Of a stretch of DNA of 64,000 nt, positions 33,141 through 44,915 are shown one piece after another. Each line of letters opens with the position of its first letter. The first letter of the stretch is position 1. A program made the translations under genes and the position numbers. The DNA lies in contig JAYKYS010000005.1 in NCBI GenBank assembly GCA_036924285.1, forward strand, positions 2,728,001 through 2,792,000. Direction: 5' to 3'. Source of the stretch: Asterella californica. Its lineage: Eukaryota; Streptophyta; Marchantiopsida; Marchantiales; Aytoniaceae. The notes below the pieces were generated by a model. The model saw nothing but the letters and a program-made list of their open reading frames with translations, made no database searches and was not told the DNA's origin.

Positions 33141-36100
33141 CTACTTCTCATCGTAGCCAACCTCACCTTCAAGGTCTTCTGCATAATCCTCATCCTCAAA
33201 CTGAAACTCCATTAAGATATCTGCTAGATCGATCTCCTCATCTCTCTTTTTGAAAATCTTGACATGTTTACCTGCCACTGGTATCTTCAAGCTCGTTCCA
33301 TCCAACTCTTGCAGGGCGTAAGTTGCGTTGTCATGAACCTTCTTCACCACATACGGACCAAACCATCTTCTGAAAAACTTCCCGAGTGCACTATGCTGGT
33401 TGTCTAGACTGTTGTCATAGACTAACACCCAATCACCTTCCTTAATTTCCCTAGGTCTCAAACGATGTCGTTGATCAAATCTGACCTTGTTCTTCAACCG
33501 TGCTTCTTGCAGCCTATCCAAAGCAGTTTGGATATCCTCTAGTCTTCTCTCTAACTGCCTAATTCGAATAGCAAGAAGCTCTTCCCTAGTCAAATTGTCC
33601 TCCCAAGGTAACACACTCCATGTCAAAACGTGTTCTTCAATCGGCATGATAGGTTTCTGACCTGTGATGAGTTCCACTGGCATGTAACCTATCACCGAGC
33701 TATGTGTCGTTCGATCTGCCCATAACGTAAATGGTAAAAGTCGAGGTCATTCGTTTGCCTCCCGTTGCAGGCCTTCACCAAAGCCTTCACAATGGGCGGA
33801 TGACAGCGTTCACTCTTGGCATTCCCTTCGAGGTTGTAAGCAGTTGTCAGTGACAACCTCATCCCACACCTTGCAAAGAATTCACGATCCTCATGTGCAT
33901 CTAACTCTCCCCGATCTGTAGTGATCTTTCCCACACATCCATATCGACAAACAACCTCTTCCAAGAGAAATCTACATACCCCTTCAGTTGTCTTTGTCCG
34001 AAGCGCCCTACCCTCGATTTGATTTAAAATATCTTCTCTAGCAAGTACCAAGTATCTCATCTGCCACAATCCAACCGGCATAATCACCAAGTCTACCACC
34101 CACTTGAAGTGGATTGCCAACGGATAAGTAGGGTGTAATTTGTCACGATGTCGGATGTTCGAATACATCTGACATGTCAAACAAGACTCCACAAAAGATA
34201 CAACATCTCTGTACATATTTCTCCACCAATACCGCTCTTTCATCTTGATAAAAATGACCCAAATCCCTCAATATCCAGCCCAAAGACTCTCATGGAACGC
34301 CTTGAGCAACTTCTGTTGATCTTCCTTGTTGCAAATCACTCGTAGCGGTACCCCACCTTTCTGCTTTGGTCGCTTCCAAAGAAACCCATCTTGCAACATG
34401 AAGTTGTAGGCCTTCCTTCGAACTCTCCGAAACCTCTCATCCGTCCAAGCTGTCTGTTTAACCATCGTACTAAGGTATCTTCCGATGTCAAGCAAATCAC
34501 CATCATACAATCCTTCAACAAACAACTCATCTTCCTTTCTTGTCTGTGCAATTGAATAGAACTTTGCACCCACGTCGTCAATATCTTCAACCATCTCATC
34601 CTCCCCATCATACCGAGCTCGAGATAACATATCCGCCATCGGATTATCCTTCCCTGCGATATATCTAAACTCCAGGTTCAACGACTTGATATATGCGATC
34701 CATCATAACATCGCAATATCAAGAGTTGAACAATTCATGATCATCCTTAACAACGGCAAGCAATCAGTTTCAACCACCACTACTGCTCCAATCAAATACT
34801 CTTTCTCAGTTTTCATAGCTGAAACAATACCCCACAGTTCTCTCTAAGCACGTTGTCGAGCACTTAACACCTTCGCTCCGAACCTAACCGCAAACCTGTC
34901 TCCATCCTCATCATCCTGTCCGACTGCCCATCCAATGGACTTGTATCCACAGTAAGAACCACCGGCCTAGCACCCTTGTAATCAATCCTTCTCAGAACTG
35001 GAGGAGATGATAGTAAAGACTTCAGCTTCCTTACCGCATCAGTATGCTCTTCCTCCCATCTGAACTTATGATCCTTACGCAACAATCCATACAACGGATC
35101 CGCCACATGCGCATAATGAGGAATCCAAATGTGGTAGAATACACAAGCACCCAACAAATCTTCTTACTTCTGTCAGCGAGTTGCAAACCTCCTTCATCCT
35201 TCCAATCGCATCCACCTTGTTCGGATCTGGCTTCCGACCAAACGATCCACACAAATGATCAACAATCAAAATCTTTCTAACCCCAAATGTAGACTTCGCA
35301 CTTGACAGCGTAAGATGAACTTCCTCAAGTCGAGATAAGATCTTCTCACAGTGTGCGATGTGATCAGTGACGTATCGCCGACATCTTCTTTGATCTAATG
35401 CTTCATCCTTCTCATCTTCCACACATCCTTTGATGGAGATGTCATCCAAGAACGGCATCGTCTTTTCAGAGATGAAGTCTGTTAGAACTCGATTCATCCC
35501 GTTCATCATGTGTGCTACCGAGTTGGTAGCTCTCTGTGGTAAGGTACACATCCTAACCAACCCCAAAGGTGTCCTCATTGTCGTGAAGCTTCTGCTCTCC
35601 TCCGCTAGTTGAAACTGATCATACCCTGAGTAAAGATCTCCCATTGAGTAAATTGCTCTTCCTGCAAACGCTTCAGCAAACTCATCCACAATCGGTCCCA
35701 CCCTAGCATTTCTGATTGTTACTGCATTCACCGGTTGCATGTCTTGGATGAACCGCAGTGATCCATTCTTCTTAGACATTGTAAACCATCTGCTTGAATA
35801 TGGTGCAAACGACGGCTCCAAGATCTTCATCCGCATCTTCTCCTTCAGCAACTCCACTAGTTTGGGCAAGTGAGCCCGCGGTACTGGAATTGGTCTCAGA
35901 TTCTATGGCACATGCAGTACCGTGAAGATAACCGTCGGGGTAACAACGTACGGGTCTACACACTCAATCTCATGTGGCTCAAAAGCAGATGCTTTCCCAT
36001 GTCGTGAAAGCATCTCCTTGAAGCACATCCTCTCTTCTGGTAGAAGAGACCCATCAGATCCAATCTTCAGCTCTTTAAGGGTCTTCTCTGTGAACTTGTG

Positions 36101-36595
36101 TCATATCATTGCAGGATCTCTCAAACTCTTCTCCCTTGAAACTCGATCCATCTGTTGGTTAGTGTCTTCCGGCAAAGGACCAGCAATTGACTTTATCTTC
36201 TTATCCATGGTCTTGTACTTCGTCTCAACTCGAACCTCAGGTGCGCCGAATGATTCGATCACAGAATAGACCTCCTTTGAATGAATCTGCACAACCTTAT
36301 CCATATCCTCTCATCCAATAGACATGATCAGTCGCAAAGGATCCTCCAACCCATCCTCTTCATAAACACCAAAAATCCATTCATCCCCTTCTAGTTCACC
36401 CAGCTCTTTCAACATCAACTTAACATCACGCAAATGCTTTTGTTCTTTTCTTCTCAGCTCTTCTACCTTCTTGTAGATAGCAATCCCACACTCTGAAAAC
36501 CCAACAAACCCTGTACAAAAGACACTATCTCCATCAAGCGAGAGTATCTTCTCTTGCGCACCACCACAATCCCGCTCTATAGTGGTACTCAACGA
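33141..36595 (-). pseudogene. Family-D pol (RT-RNase H-integrase), broken
   Basis: It is homologous to element A pol along its length. Minus-strand fragments are 36592-36311, 36304-36101, 35869-35075 (RT, with the catalytic box PFLDDISIKG), 35157-34864 and 34681-34268 (RNase H, IAGKDNPMADMLSRARYDGE), 34243-33692 (integrase zinc finger CLTC, core VVDLVIMP, ITTDRGELDA and KSERCH) and 33695-33141 (GPYVV module and acidic tail). Stops and frameshifts separate them, including TGA/TAG-type nonsense codons. The enzyme residues are otherwise preserved, so decay is moderate. Confidence 0.85.
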
Positions 36596-36601
36596 AAATC
36601 C
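36563..36601 (-). promoter_or_regulatory. Frameshift signal of family D, homologous to that in element A
   Basis: In the gag frame the codons are AAG GAT TTT CGT TGA. The heptamer G GAT TTT (36601-36595) is in -1 slip phase, 4 bases upstream of the gag stop. After 8 bases, ACCAC (36586-36582) can pair with GTGGT (36567-36563) around a 14-base loop. The -1 frame gives GFSLSTTIERD, aligned with GFSETTLVGRD in element A. The pseudoknot partner is not conserved. Confidence 0.65.
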
Positions 36602-37907
36602 TTGAACTCTTCACTCACCCTTGGAAGCGGTTTCTCCCTCAAATGATCTCGGTTGCGCTCGTGATTGGACGGTACAGTCAAGAACTGTACCGCTCTCTTC
36701 CCGTTTTGACTTCGGATCCTAGCATAAGCAGATCCATCGTCTAGTACTTTTGTCTCCATCCGAGTCGCCATGATGAAAGGTTGATCAAGAATGAGCGGGT
36801 ATGATGTTGCTTCCTGAACAAAGACGTTTTGGTCGATAGCAACATCACCTACGCGCACTCTGATGTCTGGACAAGCTCCATACAAGTCTCCTCTTGTGTT
36901 GTTGGCTGCTCTTATGACCCACCCATGCTCTGTGTCGATCGGTCACTTCTTCCTCTTGTACAGCTCCTTCGACATGATGTTGATTTCTGATCCATGATCG
37001 ATCAGAGCAACCACCGGCTCATCCAAGTCTCCGATTCTCACCAAAGTCTCTGTTGTAACTCGAGCCCAGTGACTGTGACTTGAGCTCTGCTTCCCATCCT
37101 CCTCTTCATCCTCAAAATGTACCATGTGCCTTCGATCTCTTTCTTCCTCTGAAGAATAAACACTGCACTTTGCAAGCTCTCTCTCCTCATCCACAGACAT
37201 CCTAGTATCCAAGGCATGCGATAAACCAGTCTCACCCGTAATCTATTGCTTCCGTTTGATGACATCGATGATGACATCATGAAACTCACGCTTAGCAATG
37301 TCCAACACTTCCCTCAAGGTAAACTCCACCTTCGCATTCAGAATGCAATCTTCCAAGACTCCCTTCAAGTCTGTTGAAGCTTCGATGTCCGACGGTAATT
37401 TGTATGCAGCCGGCTTACTCTTCTCCTTTTGAGAATCCTTCACTCTTTCCTTCGATGGAGAAGGAGCATCATCCATCGGTAGATCTTGAGCTCCTGCATC
37501 CCGAAGCTCTTGACGAACCTTCTCCCCTCGAGTCTGTCTCTTGGAAGAAGTTCCTTCCCCTTCATCCTCTGAATCTCGCCTTCTCTTCTCTTTCAACAAC
37601 GCTTCGTGTTGGTTCTTGGCGATGTAAGCATGCACTGATAGAGCTCTATCGGATCTTCCCATCCAGTATCCTTCCGGATCGTAACAACTGTTCTCAGCAA
37701 CGTCTCACGTGCCATCTTCCTTTTCTGTTTCATGAAGATGACGGATGACCACAATCCACTTGGCTCAACTTGCCCGTTAAAATCTCTCTCAGCTTGATCT
37801 TCAACTCTCGTGCCATAGGTTCCAGCTTCCACCATTGCAACTGCTTGCGCTGATAGGTGGTCCTCAACCAACTTCTTCATCCCTCCTCTACCAAAGTTGG
37901 TCTAAAG
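36589..37907 (-). pseudogene. Family-D gag/protease, C-terminal part
   Basis: It continues the gag interrupted by element B at 37907/52083. TNFGRGGMKK at its start aligns with TQFGRGGMRS of element A, preceded by TAG (37904-37902). ORFs 37880-37593, 37662-37243, 37212-36943 and 36885-36589 carry the basic/acidic linker, the helical region (LREVLDIAKREFHDVIIDVI), the protease loop ALIDHGSEIN and ILDQPFIM. Several stops and a frameshift inactivate it. Confidence 0.85.
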
Positions 37908-37911
37908 AAGT

Positions 37912-38420
37912 TGTCGTGCGCATACACATCGCTACACAACATACATCGCTGTCAGAGGTACATCACACACACACAACACATGGACGATGTCATACACATA
38001 CACAAGTGTACCACAATAAGTGATAACAAGGTATGTACTCACTCCACCGTGCCAACAGGCACTAGACAATCACTACAGTCGAGTCAAATCCACTCTGTGC
38101 TCGCAGAGAATCCAAATCTCACTCACAAGACTACCCACCATAGCCAGGAGCTTGAAGGCTCAACTTGAAGAACTGAGGTCTCCAAGCCCTACCTGCGAAG
38201 TATATCCCTTGTGGGCACTCCTACCAACTTGCCCTAACTGCACTAACGGTCTTATAGGGATTCCTCACTTCGCACTCGGTCAACCTAGTTGAGTAGCCAA
38301 ACTGACGTGACAACTGTCGTGCGCATACACATCGTTACACAACATACATCGCTGTCAGAGATACATCACACACACACACAACACATGGACGATGTCATAC
38401 AGATACACAAGTGTAACACA
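37912..38420 (-). repeat. Family-B 3' terminal repeats B1-A2-B2
   Basis: Minus strand: the G-rich tract GTTAGGGGGGCGAT (38434-38421), then B1 38420-38315 (TGTGTTACAC ... GCACGACA), spacer GT, A2 38312-38018 (TGTCACGTCA ...), and B2 about 38015-37912, ending GCACGACA at the insertion boundary. A2 and A1 (52078-51784) are both 295 bp. B1 and B2 differ by a few bases and a short CA-repeat length change. Confidence 0.75.
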
Positions 38421-38594
38421 ATCGCCCCCCTAACTGGCGGTTAGGTCCCTCTAACTCCAGATAGCTCCATATCCCAACTACGCGATATACACCTTCATGG
38501 GGTGCAAGGATCAGGAGGCCGGGTGCTACATTGCCCCATCGTTAGTCGCCTGTCTGCAATCCATACCACGCAAAGATCTGATCGGCTATCTCTG

Positions 38595-40473
38595 CTATAT
38601 ACATCGAGGACAAATCCATCGTTCAATAGGGATGACAGTGAGAGGTGGAGTCAAACATGACATGTGCCAACCTCTCGCACAACCATCACACACTAACATA
38701 CGGGCAGCTCCACCAGCAGACCCACACAACATACACCTCAAGCCCGCACGTACAACTGCCAAGCTTGGGTCAACAGTATCATCGATGTTGAGAAGATGAC
38801 ATGGTGCGCAATTACGCACATGGTCCTTCCAAACAACACCATCACGGCCCTCTAACATGAGTACGCCAGAAGATAATACCTCACGCACTCGTAAAATAGT
38901 GCGTCCTGCGATCACATCCAACATCGTCGGTGCAGTCTGCTGCAGATAGATATAATCACCAAGATGAAACCTACGAATCTATGGTCGATAACCTCCTCCT
39001 CGGATAGTTGCATATCGCAACGTGTCTCTATGCTGAGCAATCGCTAGATTCTCAAAAGCCATGGGCATAACTCTCTGAAATGTCTCTGCTCGTTGAGAAC
39101 GTGCTCTCATCCACATATCCGGGTCATCAAGATTCAGCACTTCAGCAGAATCACGACGAATGGCCGAAGGTAGATCTGGATCTCGACCGTATAATAGAAA
39201 ATACGGTGGGAAGAAAGCCAAAGCCGCTTGTCGGCTAAAATGATAACCCATAGCCAACCATGGTAATTGCACATCCCAATCTCCCAAGTGGCCCTTCTGC
39301 AAGCCATACTTGCGCAATCCTGTCTTCACCGTCTGAACTACCCTCTCCGCCAAACCATCTGCCTCAGGATGATCTCGAGATGTATTTCGATGATCAATCA
39401 GCGCTTGATCACACAAGACCTAAAACTCATCAAGGAACTCTATACCTTGATCTGTCAGCACTTCAGCTGGTGCTCCAAAACGACTCAACAATCGATCTAA
39501 GAACGCATACGCCGTCTCTTCACTCGCCTTGACTGGTAATGCCACCAACTCAATCCACTTGGAGAAGTGCTCCACCATCACCAACACATACGGATGATGA
39601 CGTACAGTCAACGGTAAAGGTCCCGCAAAATCAAACTCCAACGGTAACCTAACCTCATAATCGATAAGAGATGTAATTGTGGAGTAGGAGCATTAAATGA
39701 TGCTCGTACTCGATCACAAACCACACATCGTGCGACAAATTGTCGCACATCGACGTGCATACCACGCCACCAATACTGTCCTTGGAGTAAGCTATGCGTA
39801 TGTTTCATTCCAAAATGTCCCAACTCCTCATGAGCATGTCGTACTAACTGTGTTCTCTGGGATGGATGTGGCACTATCCGTACTCTCTCATCATCTCACA
39901 CTCGAAGTACATGTCGTCCTTCTCGTCGAAATCTCTTCGCTCGTTGAAGGACACGATCTCGTTCCTTGACACTTACTGTGCGTACCACCACACCAGTACG
40001 TAGATACTCCATCACGGTCACATCGTCATGGATATCTCGTTGGTTTGGAACACCATCTCCACCCTCAGGATCTGGAGACTCATCATCTACTCTCTCACTT
40101 GAGAAAAATACGACTTGGTCCTCCATACTAGAGTTCATGGCCAACACACAAAGAAAGGCAGATGCATGCCACCCTGGCACTATCTCCTCATCAACCTCGT
40201 CATGCCATCAAGCCCCAGTTTGATCCTGCTGACTCGTGCATGGGTTACGACTCAACCCATCAGCATCTAGATTTACAACTCCAGGTCTATGCACTACTTG
40301 GAAGTCATACTCCTATAAGATCAGAACTCATCGTGCAAGCTTCCCTGTAAGCTTGTCGGACTCCATCAACCACTTGAGCGGCTGGTGATCAGTGATGAGA
40401 GTAAAGAGGTTCTCAAACAAGTAACATCGGAAGTGTGCAACAGCCCACACTGCAGCTAAACACTCCCTCTCGT
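38595..40473 (-). pseudogene. Family-B integrase with C-terminal PHD finger
   Basis: Fragments carry the RNase H end (LITDHQPLKWLMESDKL, in 40576-40328), the integrase zinc finger ending CVVCDRV (39874-39608), the DDE core (FDFAGPLP, LTDQGIEFL, HPEADGLAERVVQT; 39641-38979) and a C-terminal module (GRTILRVREVL, WKDHVRNCAPCHL). The last ORF (38924-38595) ends in a canonical C4-H-C3 PHD finger at residues 64-108: CMLC, CDGC, WH..C and RWICPRC. PHD fingers bind histone H3 tails, so the domain may direct integration, much as chromodomains do in other Ty3 elements. Stops and shifts separate the integrase pieces; the PHD finger itself is intact. Confidence 0.85.
38601..38735 (-). other. PHD zinc finger at the C-terminus of family-B pol
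   Basis: The spacing is C-x2-C-x11-C-x2-C-x4-H-x2-C-x14-C-x2-C, with Trp just before the His and a second Trp two residues before the last Cys pair, as in chromatin-reader PHD domains. It follows the integrase C-terminal module in the same frame and ends at the pol stop. The plus-strand copy has the first half at 3637-3702, so the domain belongs to the family and is not a chance fusion. Confidence 0.85.
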
Positions 40474-42489
40474 TATCGTGTCGGATATTGCGTGAAGGAT
40501 GTCCAGGAAAACGCGAGGTTCCTGGCTGTGGAGATGTTGTGTGCCAAACAGAGACAAGACAGAGACGAACAACCACGAAAACGAACGCGTAATATATACC
40601 ACTCCAAATGTATGTACACTGCCGTTTCTTTCTCCTAACAGCACAAAACTGAGGAACAGACCAGAGCGGTCTGTAACCTACTTCAGAAGCCCTAAAACAA
40701 ACCCCTGAATCGCAACCCTAGCCTGAAATCGCCAAAGCGTAGCTCAAAGCAAGAGAAACTTCTCTTTGCTAACAACCAGAGCCACAACAGTATCACGTGA
40801 TCCAAACCCAAGTCCAAACCACATCCACACACTAGCTCTTGGCTAAAGCTAGCTACCACAAGTCATACACAACCAACTAAGTCCTTAACGAACTCAAAAG
40901 GACGAAACCTGTAGCGAAGGAACCGAAAAAGACCTATCTGGGAACTTTCTCCTTTCGCCAAACGATCTTCAAATGTTGATAGGGTCTCCTTCCCTGACTC
41001 CGTTGGCTCAAGAAACCTTCAGATCCGACTCCCGATAGTCGAGATATAGTCAATTTTCGGTCGCAGGTGACCGAACCTTCAAAAACTCCTCCCTGCGGCT
41101 TAAAACCGCTCACACCGCACAAACGGATCGTCCAAACTGATATTCGTCTTCGCTGGTAGGTAGATCTGGCTACCCTGAACCCAACAAGACTCCAAACAAG
41201 TCGTTTGGAGTTCCCCTTGCAAAACCACTCGAGAAATTTGGTCGCAGGCTACAAAAAACTGACGTAAATCGGCTCCCTGCGGCTCAAATTCGCTCACCAC
41301 ACCCAAACCAACAATCCAATTCACTTACAATCTTCTCCTATGCGTACATGAGGACTCCCTGATCGCGTAGGCACCAAGAACGAAGAGCTTGGCTCACCGA
41401 TCGCGAAGAACAATCCAATCTCAGGTCGCAGACGATGAAAACCTGACGCAAGCGCTTCCCTGCGAGCCAATTTCTCTCACAACTCTCAAACCGCCCGATG
41501 AAACTTTGTATCGTCTTCAATTTCCTGAAGAACTCGTTGTTCTGATCCCGATGGATCCAAGGACAGCAAGTTTGGACTCCGGAACGGCGCGAACCGTCCA
41601 ACTCTCCTTCACAGATAACTGAAAACCTCAAATCTACTTCCTGCGTCTCAATTTCTCCCAGAACACAACCCCCGATCCGTCTCTTCAAGAACCGTCTTAA
41701 CCTGTGCGTAGCCTGCACAGATCTGAATCCGATGACACCTTGCGCGCGTGCACTGGACTTCCAAATCTCCCGCACCGTCCGCTGACAAGTCGTAGGCGCA
41801 AGCAAACCCCTTAAGTAGCCCCCTTGTTACAGTCTGTCTACGTACAGTTCTCTCCTAAATAATAAGAAGCAGGCCCCTTGCGTCTTTGATATAACGCCTG
41901 AAGCCCTAAATACCCAATCAGCAAGTAACTAGGAGCCTAGCTTGATTTTGCCTTTTTTCGAATCGCATAACTTCTTCTCTGGATGTCCAAACGAAATAAA
42001 CAAGATGCCCATGGAAAGCTGACAACGAGCTCTATCCATCTATGCGATAAAAGTAAAGATCCGAAGTTGCGCCAAAAGCTCGTAAGCTGGGGCTTAACTT
42101 GTTTTCTCCATCTTTCGAGTCTTGTAACTTCTTCACTATGCGTCCAAACGAAGTAGACAAAGTGCCTATGGAATGCTGACAAGGAGCTCTATCCACTGGT
42201 GCGATAAAAACGAAGATCCGAAGTGGTGCCAAAAACCCGTAAGCTGGGGCCTAGCTTATTTTCTCCATCTTTCGAGTCCTGTAACTTCTCCACTAGGCGC
42301 CCAAACGAAGTAGACAAGATGCCTATGGAAAGCTGACAAGGAGCTCTACCCATCTATGCGATGAAAATGGAGATCTGAGATTGTGCCAAAATCCGTAAGC
42401 TGGGGCCTAGCTTGTCTTCTCATGAGTGTCTTTGGAGCGACAAGCATCGAAGTTTGAATTTCAGGTAGGAGCCGGTCCACGACACGACA
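40474..42489 (-). mobile_element. Solo LTR of family D inside family-B RNase H
   Basis: 2016 bp, with the family-D LTR ends (TGTCGTGTCG on the minus strand at 42489; CGACACGATA ending at 40474) and flanked by TCGT on both sides (40470-40473 and 42490-42493). The host frame is interrupted inside the RNase H between YSSY and ECLAAVW. Family D was therefore active after B had inserted into an older D copy. Confidence 0.9.
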
Positions 42490-43691
42490 TCGTACGAACT
42501 GTACCTCGCCTCCGTCGAATTGTTGGAGCGATTGGCATACGTCACCACAAACTCCTTTTTCTCATCATCATGTTGGTCAACACTGCTCCAAGCCCCAACA
42601 TACTCCAATCAGTGTGCAGTTGAAAAGGACGTCCCCTCACGGGTCTCCTCAAGATGGGAGCAAATGTCAACCTATCCTTGAGCTCCACAAAAGCTCGCTC
42701 CTGCTCATCTCTCCACTGCCACTCCTGGTCCACCTTCATCAGCTTGGTCAATGGCTTCGCAATTGCACTAAACCCTTTCATGTAAAGTTCGCCAAATCAA
42801 CAAATGCTCGAACTCGACTCACATCTGTGGGACGTGAGATACGTACAATGGCCTCGACCTTCGTTTGTTGAACACCCAATCCACCTGGGTAGATGATGTG
42901 ACCCAGATACTCTACCAACTCCTGGAAGAACTTGCACTTCCCAGGGTGTAACTTCAACCCATGAGCTCTCAACCGCTCGAACACATCTCGTAAGTGTCTC
43001 TCGTGCTCTTCCACTGTAGCACTATAGACTCGTCAATGTAGCATCTGATAAAATCCAATCCTGCTAGGATCCTATCCATCACTCTTTGGAATTCAACAGA
43101 GGCGTTCTTCAACCCAAATGGTAAGAACCGCCACTGATACAAACAATCCTTGCCGTGAGAGTCAATCCCTCAGAATGTTGTCTTGGGCTTTTCTTCTTCT
43201 CTCACCGGCAACTGATGATACCTTGCTCGAAGATCCAAAGTACTGAAGACCTTCACATGCCCCACTGCATCAAAGATCTCCTCAAGTGTCGACATGGCAT
43301 ACTTATCGGACTTCGACTGCCGATTGATAGGACGGTAGTCTCCACACATGCGTCTATCCATGTAATTGTCATACATATCCTTCTTTGCTGGCATAACTGT
43401 GGCAGATGCATACTTTCCATGCGACATCTCCACCAACCCAGCTTCCACCAAGTCTTGAGTCCTACTCTGGATCAAAGTTCTCTCCATGTCACTGTATTTG
43501 TAAGGACGTCGAAAGATTGACGTGTCATTAGCCAAGTCAATCCGTATACCCGGTCTCTTCAAGGTACCCAAATCCTTCATACTAAAGGCAAAACAATTCC
43601 TGTAGCTCTTCAGGAATCTCTGAACTCTTCGTCTCTCCTCTCCTATAAGCTTGGGTCCAATCTCCGGCTCCCAAGTATCCTCTGTCACCAT
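42490..43691 (-). pseudogene. Family-B reverse transcriptase
   Basis: The first ORF (43691-43170) begins MVTEDTWEPEIGPKL and holds GLVEMSHGKYASATV, RRMCGDYRPINRQ and FSTLDLRARYHQLPV. Next come YQWRFLPFGLKNA and a catalytic region reading CYIDE, where a small deletion has removed the second Asp of YIDD. VEYLGHII and FVDLANFT are followed by KLMKVDQEWQWRDEQERAF and HTDWS at the start of RNase H (42781-42542). It is disabled by frameshifts and the damaged active site. Confidence 0.85.
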
Positions 43692-43826
43692 GCTAGAGGT
43701 AGAAGACGAAGTCGTTGACTGCTATCTTGCAGCCTCTGGAGCAGTTTCCTTCTGCTCACCACCAACAACCTCCACCGCTACTTCTGCAGTTCTAGCTGCA
43801 AGCTCCACACTCTCTCCTACGACATC

Positions 43827-44674
43827 TCATGATGTCCAAGGATGAGGAACTCCATGCGCCTCGCCCCCAGCCTTTACCTCCATCGACCCGGTAGGCAAAG
43901 AGCTCAGGAGTGTCCGAGCAGTAACACCCGTCGATCGCATCCGACGCTGCTCAGCCAATCCAAGGCTAACAATCCATGTCAAGCAGTTCAAGTCCATTGC
44001 TTGACCCAACACTTGACGACATGAAGCCTCCGACACCGAAGCTACTGTCGTCGTACCCGTAAGAAAACCCATCGCTCTCTCTCTCTCGTCGACATTGAGC
44101 TCCACCAACTGTTACAACCGAGCATCCCACACAAGCCCAGGTCCTCCATCTCTATAAGCATGTGACGCTGGAAAGCTCACCAAAGTGGGTAACGCTATCA
44201 TGGGTCGTCCCACTAGTTTCACCACTACCATGGGTGACTTGTCAACGACTCTCACTACTTGAGATCGTCGTCCTGCATCCAAGATGTCATCAGTTGTGAG
44301 GTGCGCTGGTCGTCTCACTGCATCGTGTGCGCGCTTGAGCACCTCCCTCGGTAACAAGTTCGTCCACCACAACCGTGGACGATGTGCACGAGATCCCACT
44401 CTCGCTGCATCTAACAAGACTGCTGGTCCAACCCAAGACCGCACCTGGTGCACACTCGTCATCATATGCGCGCGAACATCACCCAACAAAGGAACGTTCT
44501 CCAAGATGTACGCTGGGAGAATCCACTTGATGCATCTAGAGATGTCGTAAGATCTGTAACATCTCCCAGAACATCCTAGATCGCGGGTCCTGTAAACCCT
44601 GACCTCTCCTAGCACGCGTGTGACCTTGACATGGCTACCCGGCTATCACCAAGTGAATGGTGTCAACAAACGTG
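43827..44674 (-). pseudogene. Family-B C5 cytosine methyltransferase, catalytic and C-terminal part
   Basis: Minus-strand translation shows motif IV as IHLVIAG-stop-PCQGHTRARRG, with the catalytic PCQ at 44634-44626 and TAG (44637-44635) where Trp is expected. LQDPRSRMFWEMLQILRHL follows, then after a shift LPAYILENVP (motif VI, ENV), LLDAARVGSRAHRPRLWWTN (motif VIII region), a variable target-recognition-like stretch and ERAMGFLTGT ... RQVLGQAMDLN (motifs IX-X). A TAA at about 44114, also present in the plus-strand copy, breaks the C-terminal part. Such enzymes methylate cytosine at C5 using SAM. The motif set is convincing although the gene is inactive. Confidence 0.8.
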
Positions 44675-44694
44675 AGATCCTGCGCCCCCAGCAG

Positions 44695-44867
44695 CGAAAT
44701 ATTTGACGTTAGATGGTGCAGTGCTCAAGATACCAGTCGCAGGGAAGAGAATCAAGCTCTTTAGAAGGAGAGGGGATGATCAGAACATTGCAGAGCTTAC
44801 AGAGAATGAAGCTGAAGACTCAATGGAGGTTGAAGATGAATTTGAAGCTGAAGCTGAAGAGTCTTGA
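44695..44867 (+). pseudogene. Family-C pol, C-terminal end
   Basis: The frame LDGAVLKIPVAGKRIKLF, then an acidic stretch rich in Glu, ends at TGA 44865-44867. It aligns with the last part of element A pol (LDGTPLKLSVAGKRVKLF). Everything upstream of this tail is missing. Confidence 0.8.
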
Positions 44868-44915
44868 TCTGGATCTGGCACATACCGGAGGATGTGCAGG
44901 TTCAGAGGGGGTGGA

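Noticed and set aside
37960..38410. CA-repeat-containing direct repeats as a possible CRISPR-like array
   Set aside because: Only two B units with one A between them; eukaryotic retroelement termini explain them.
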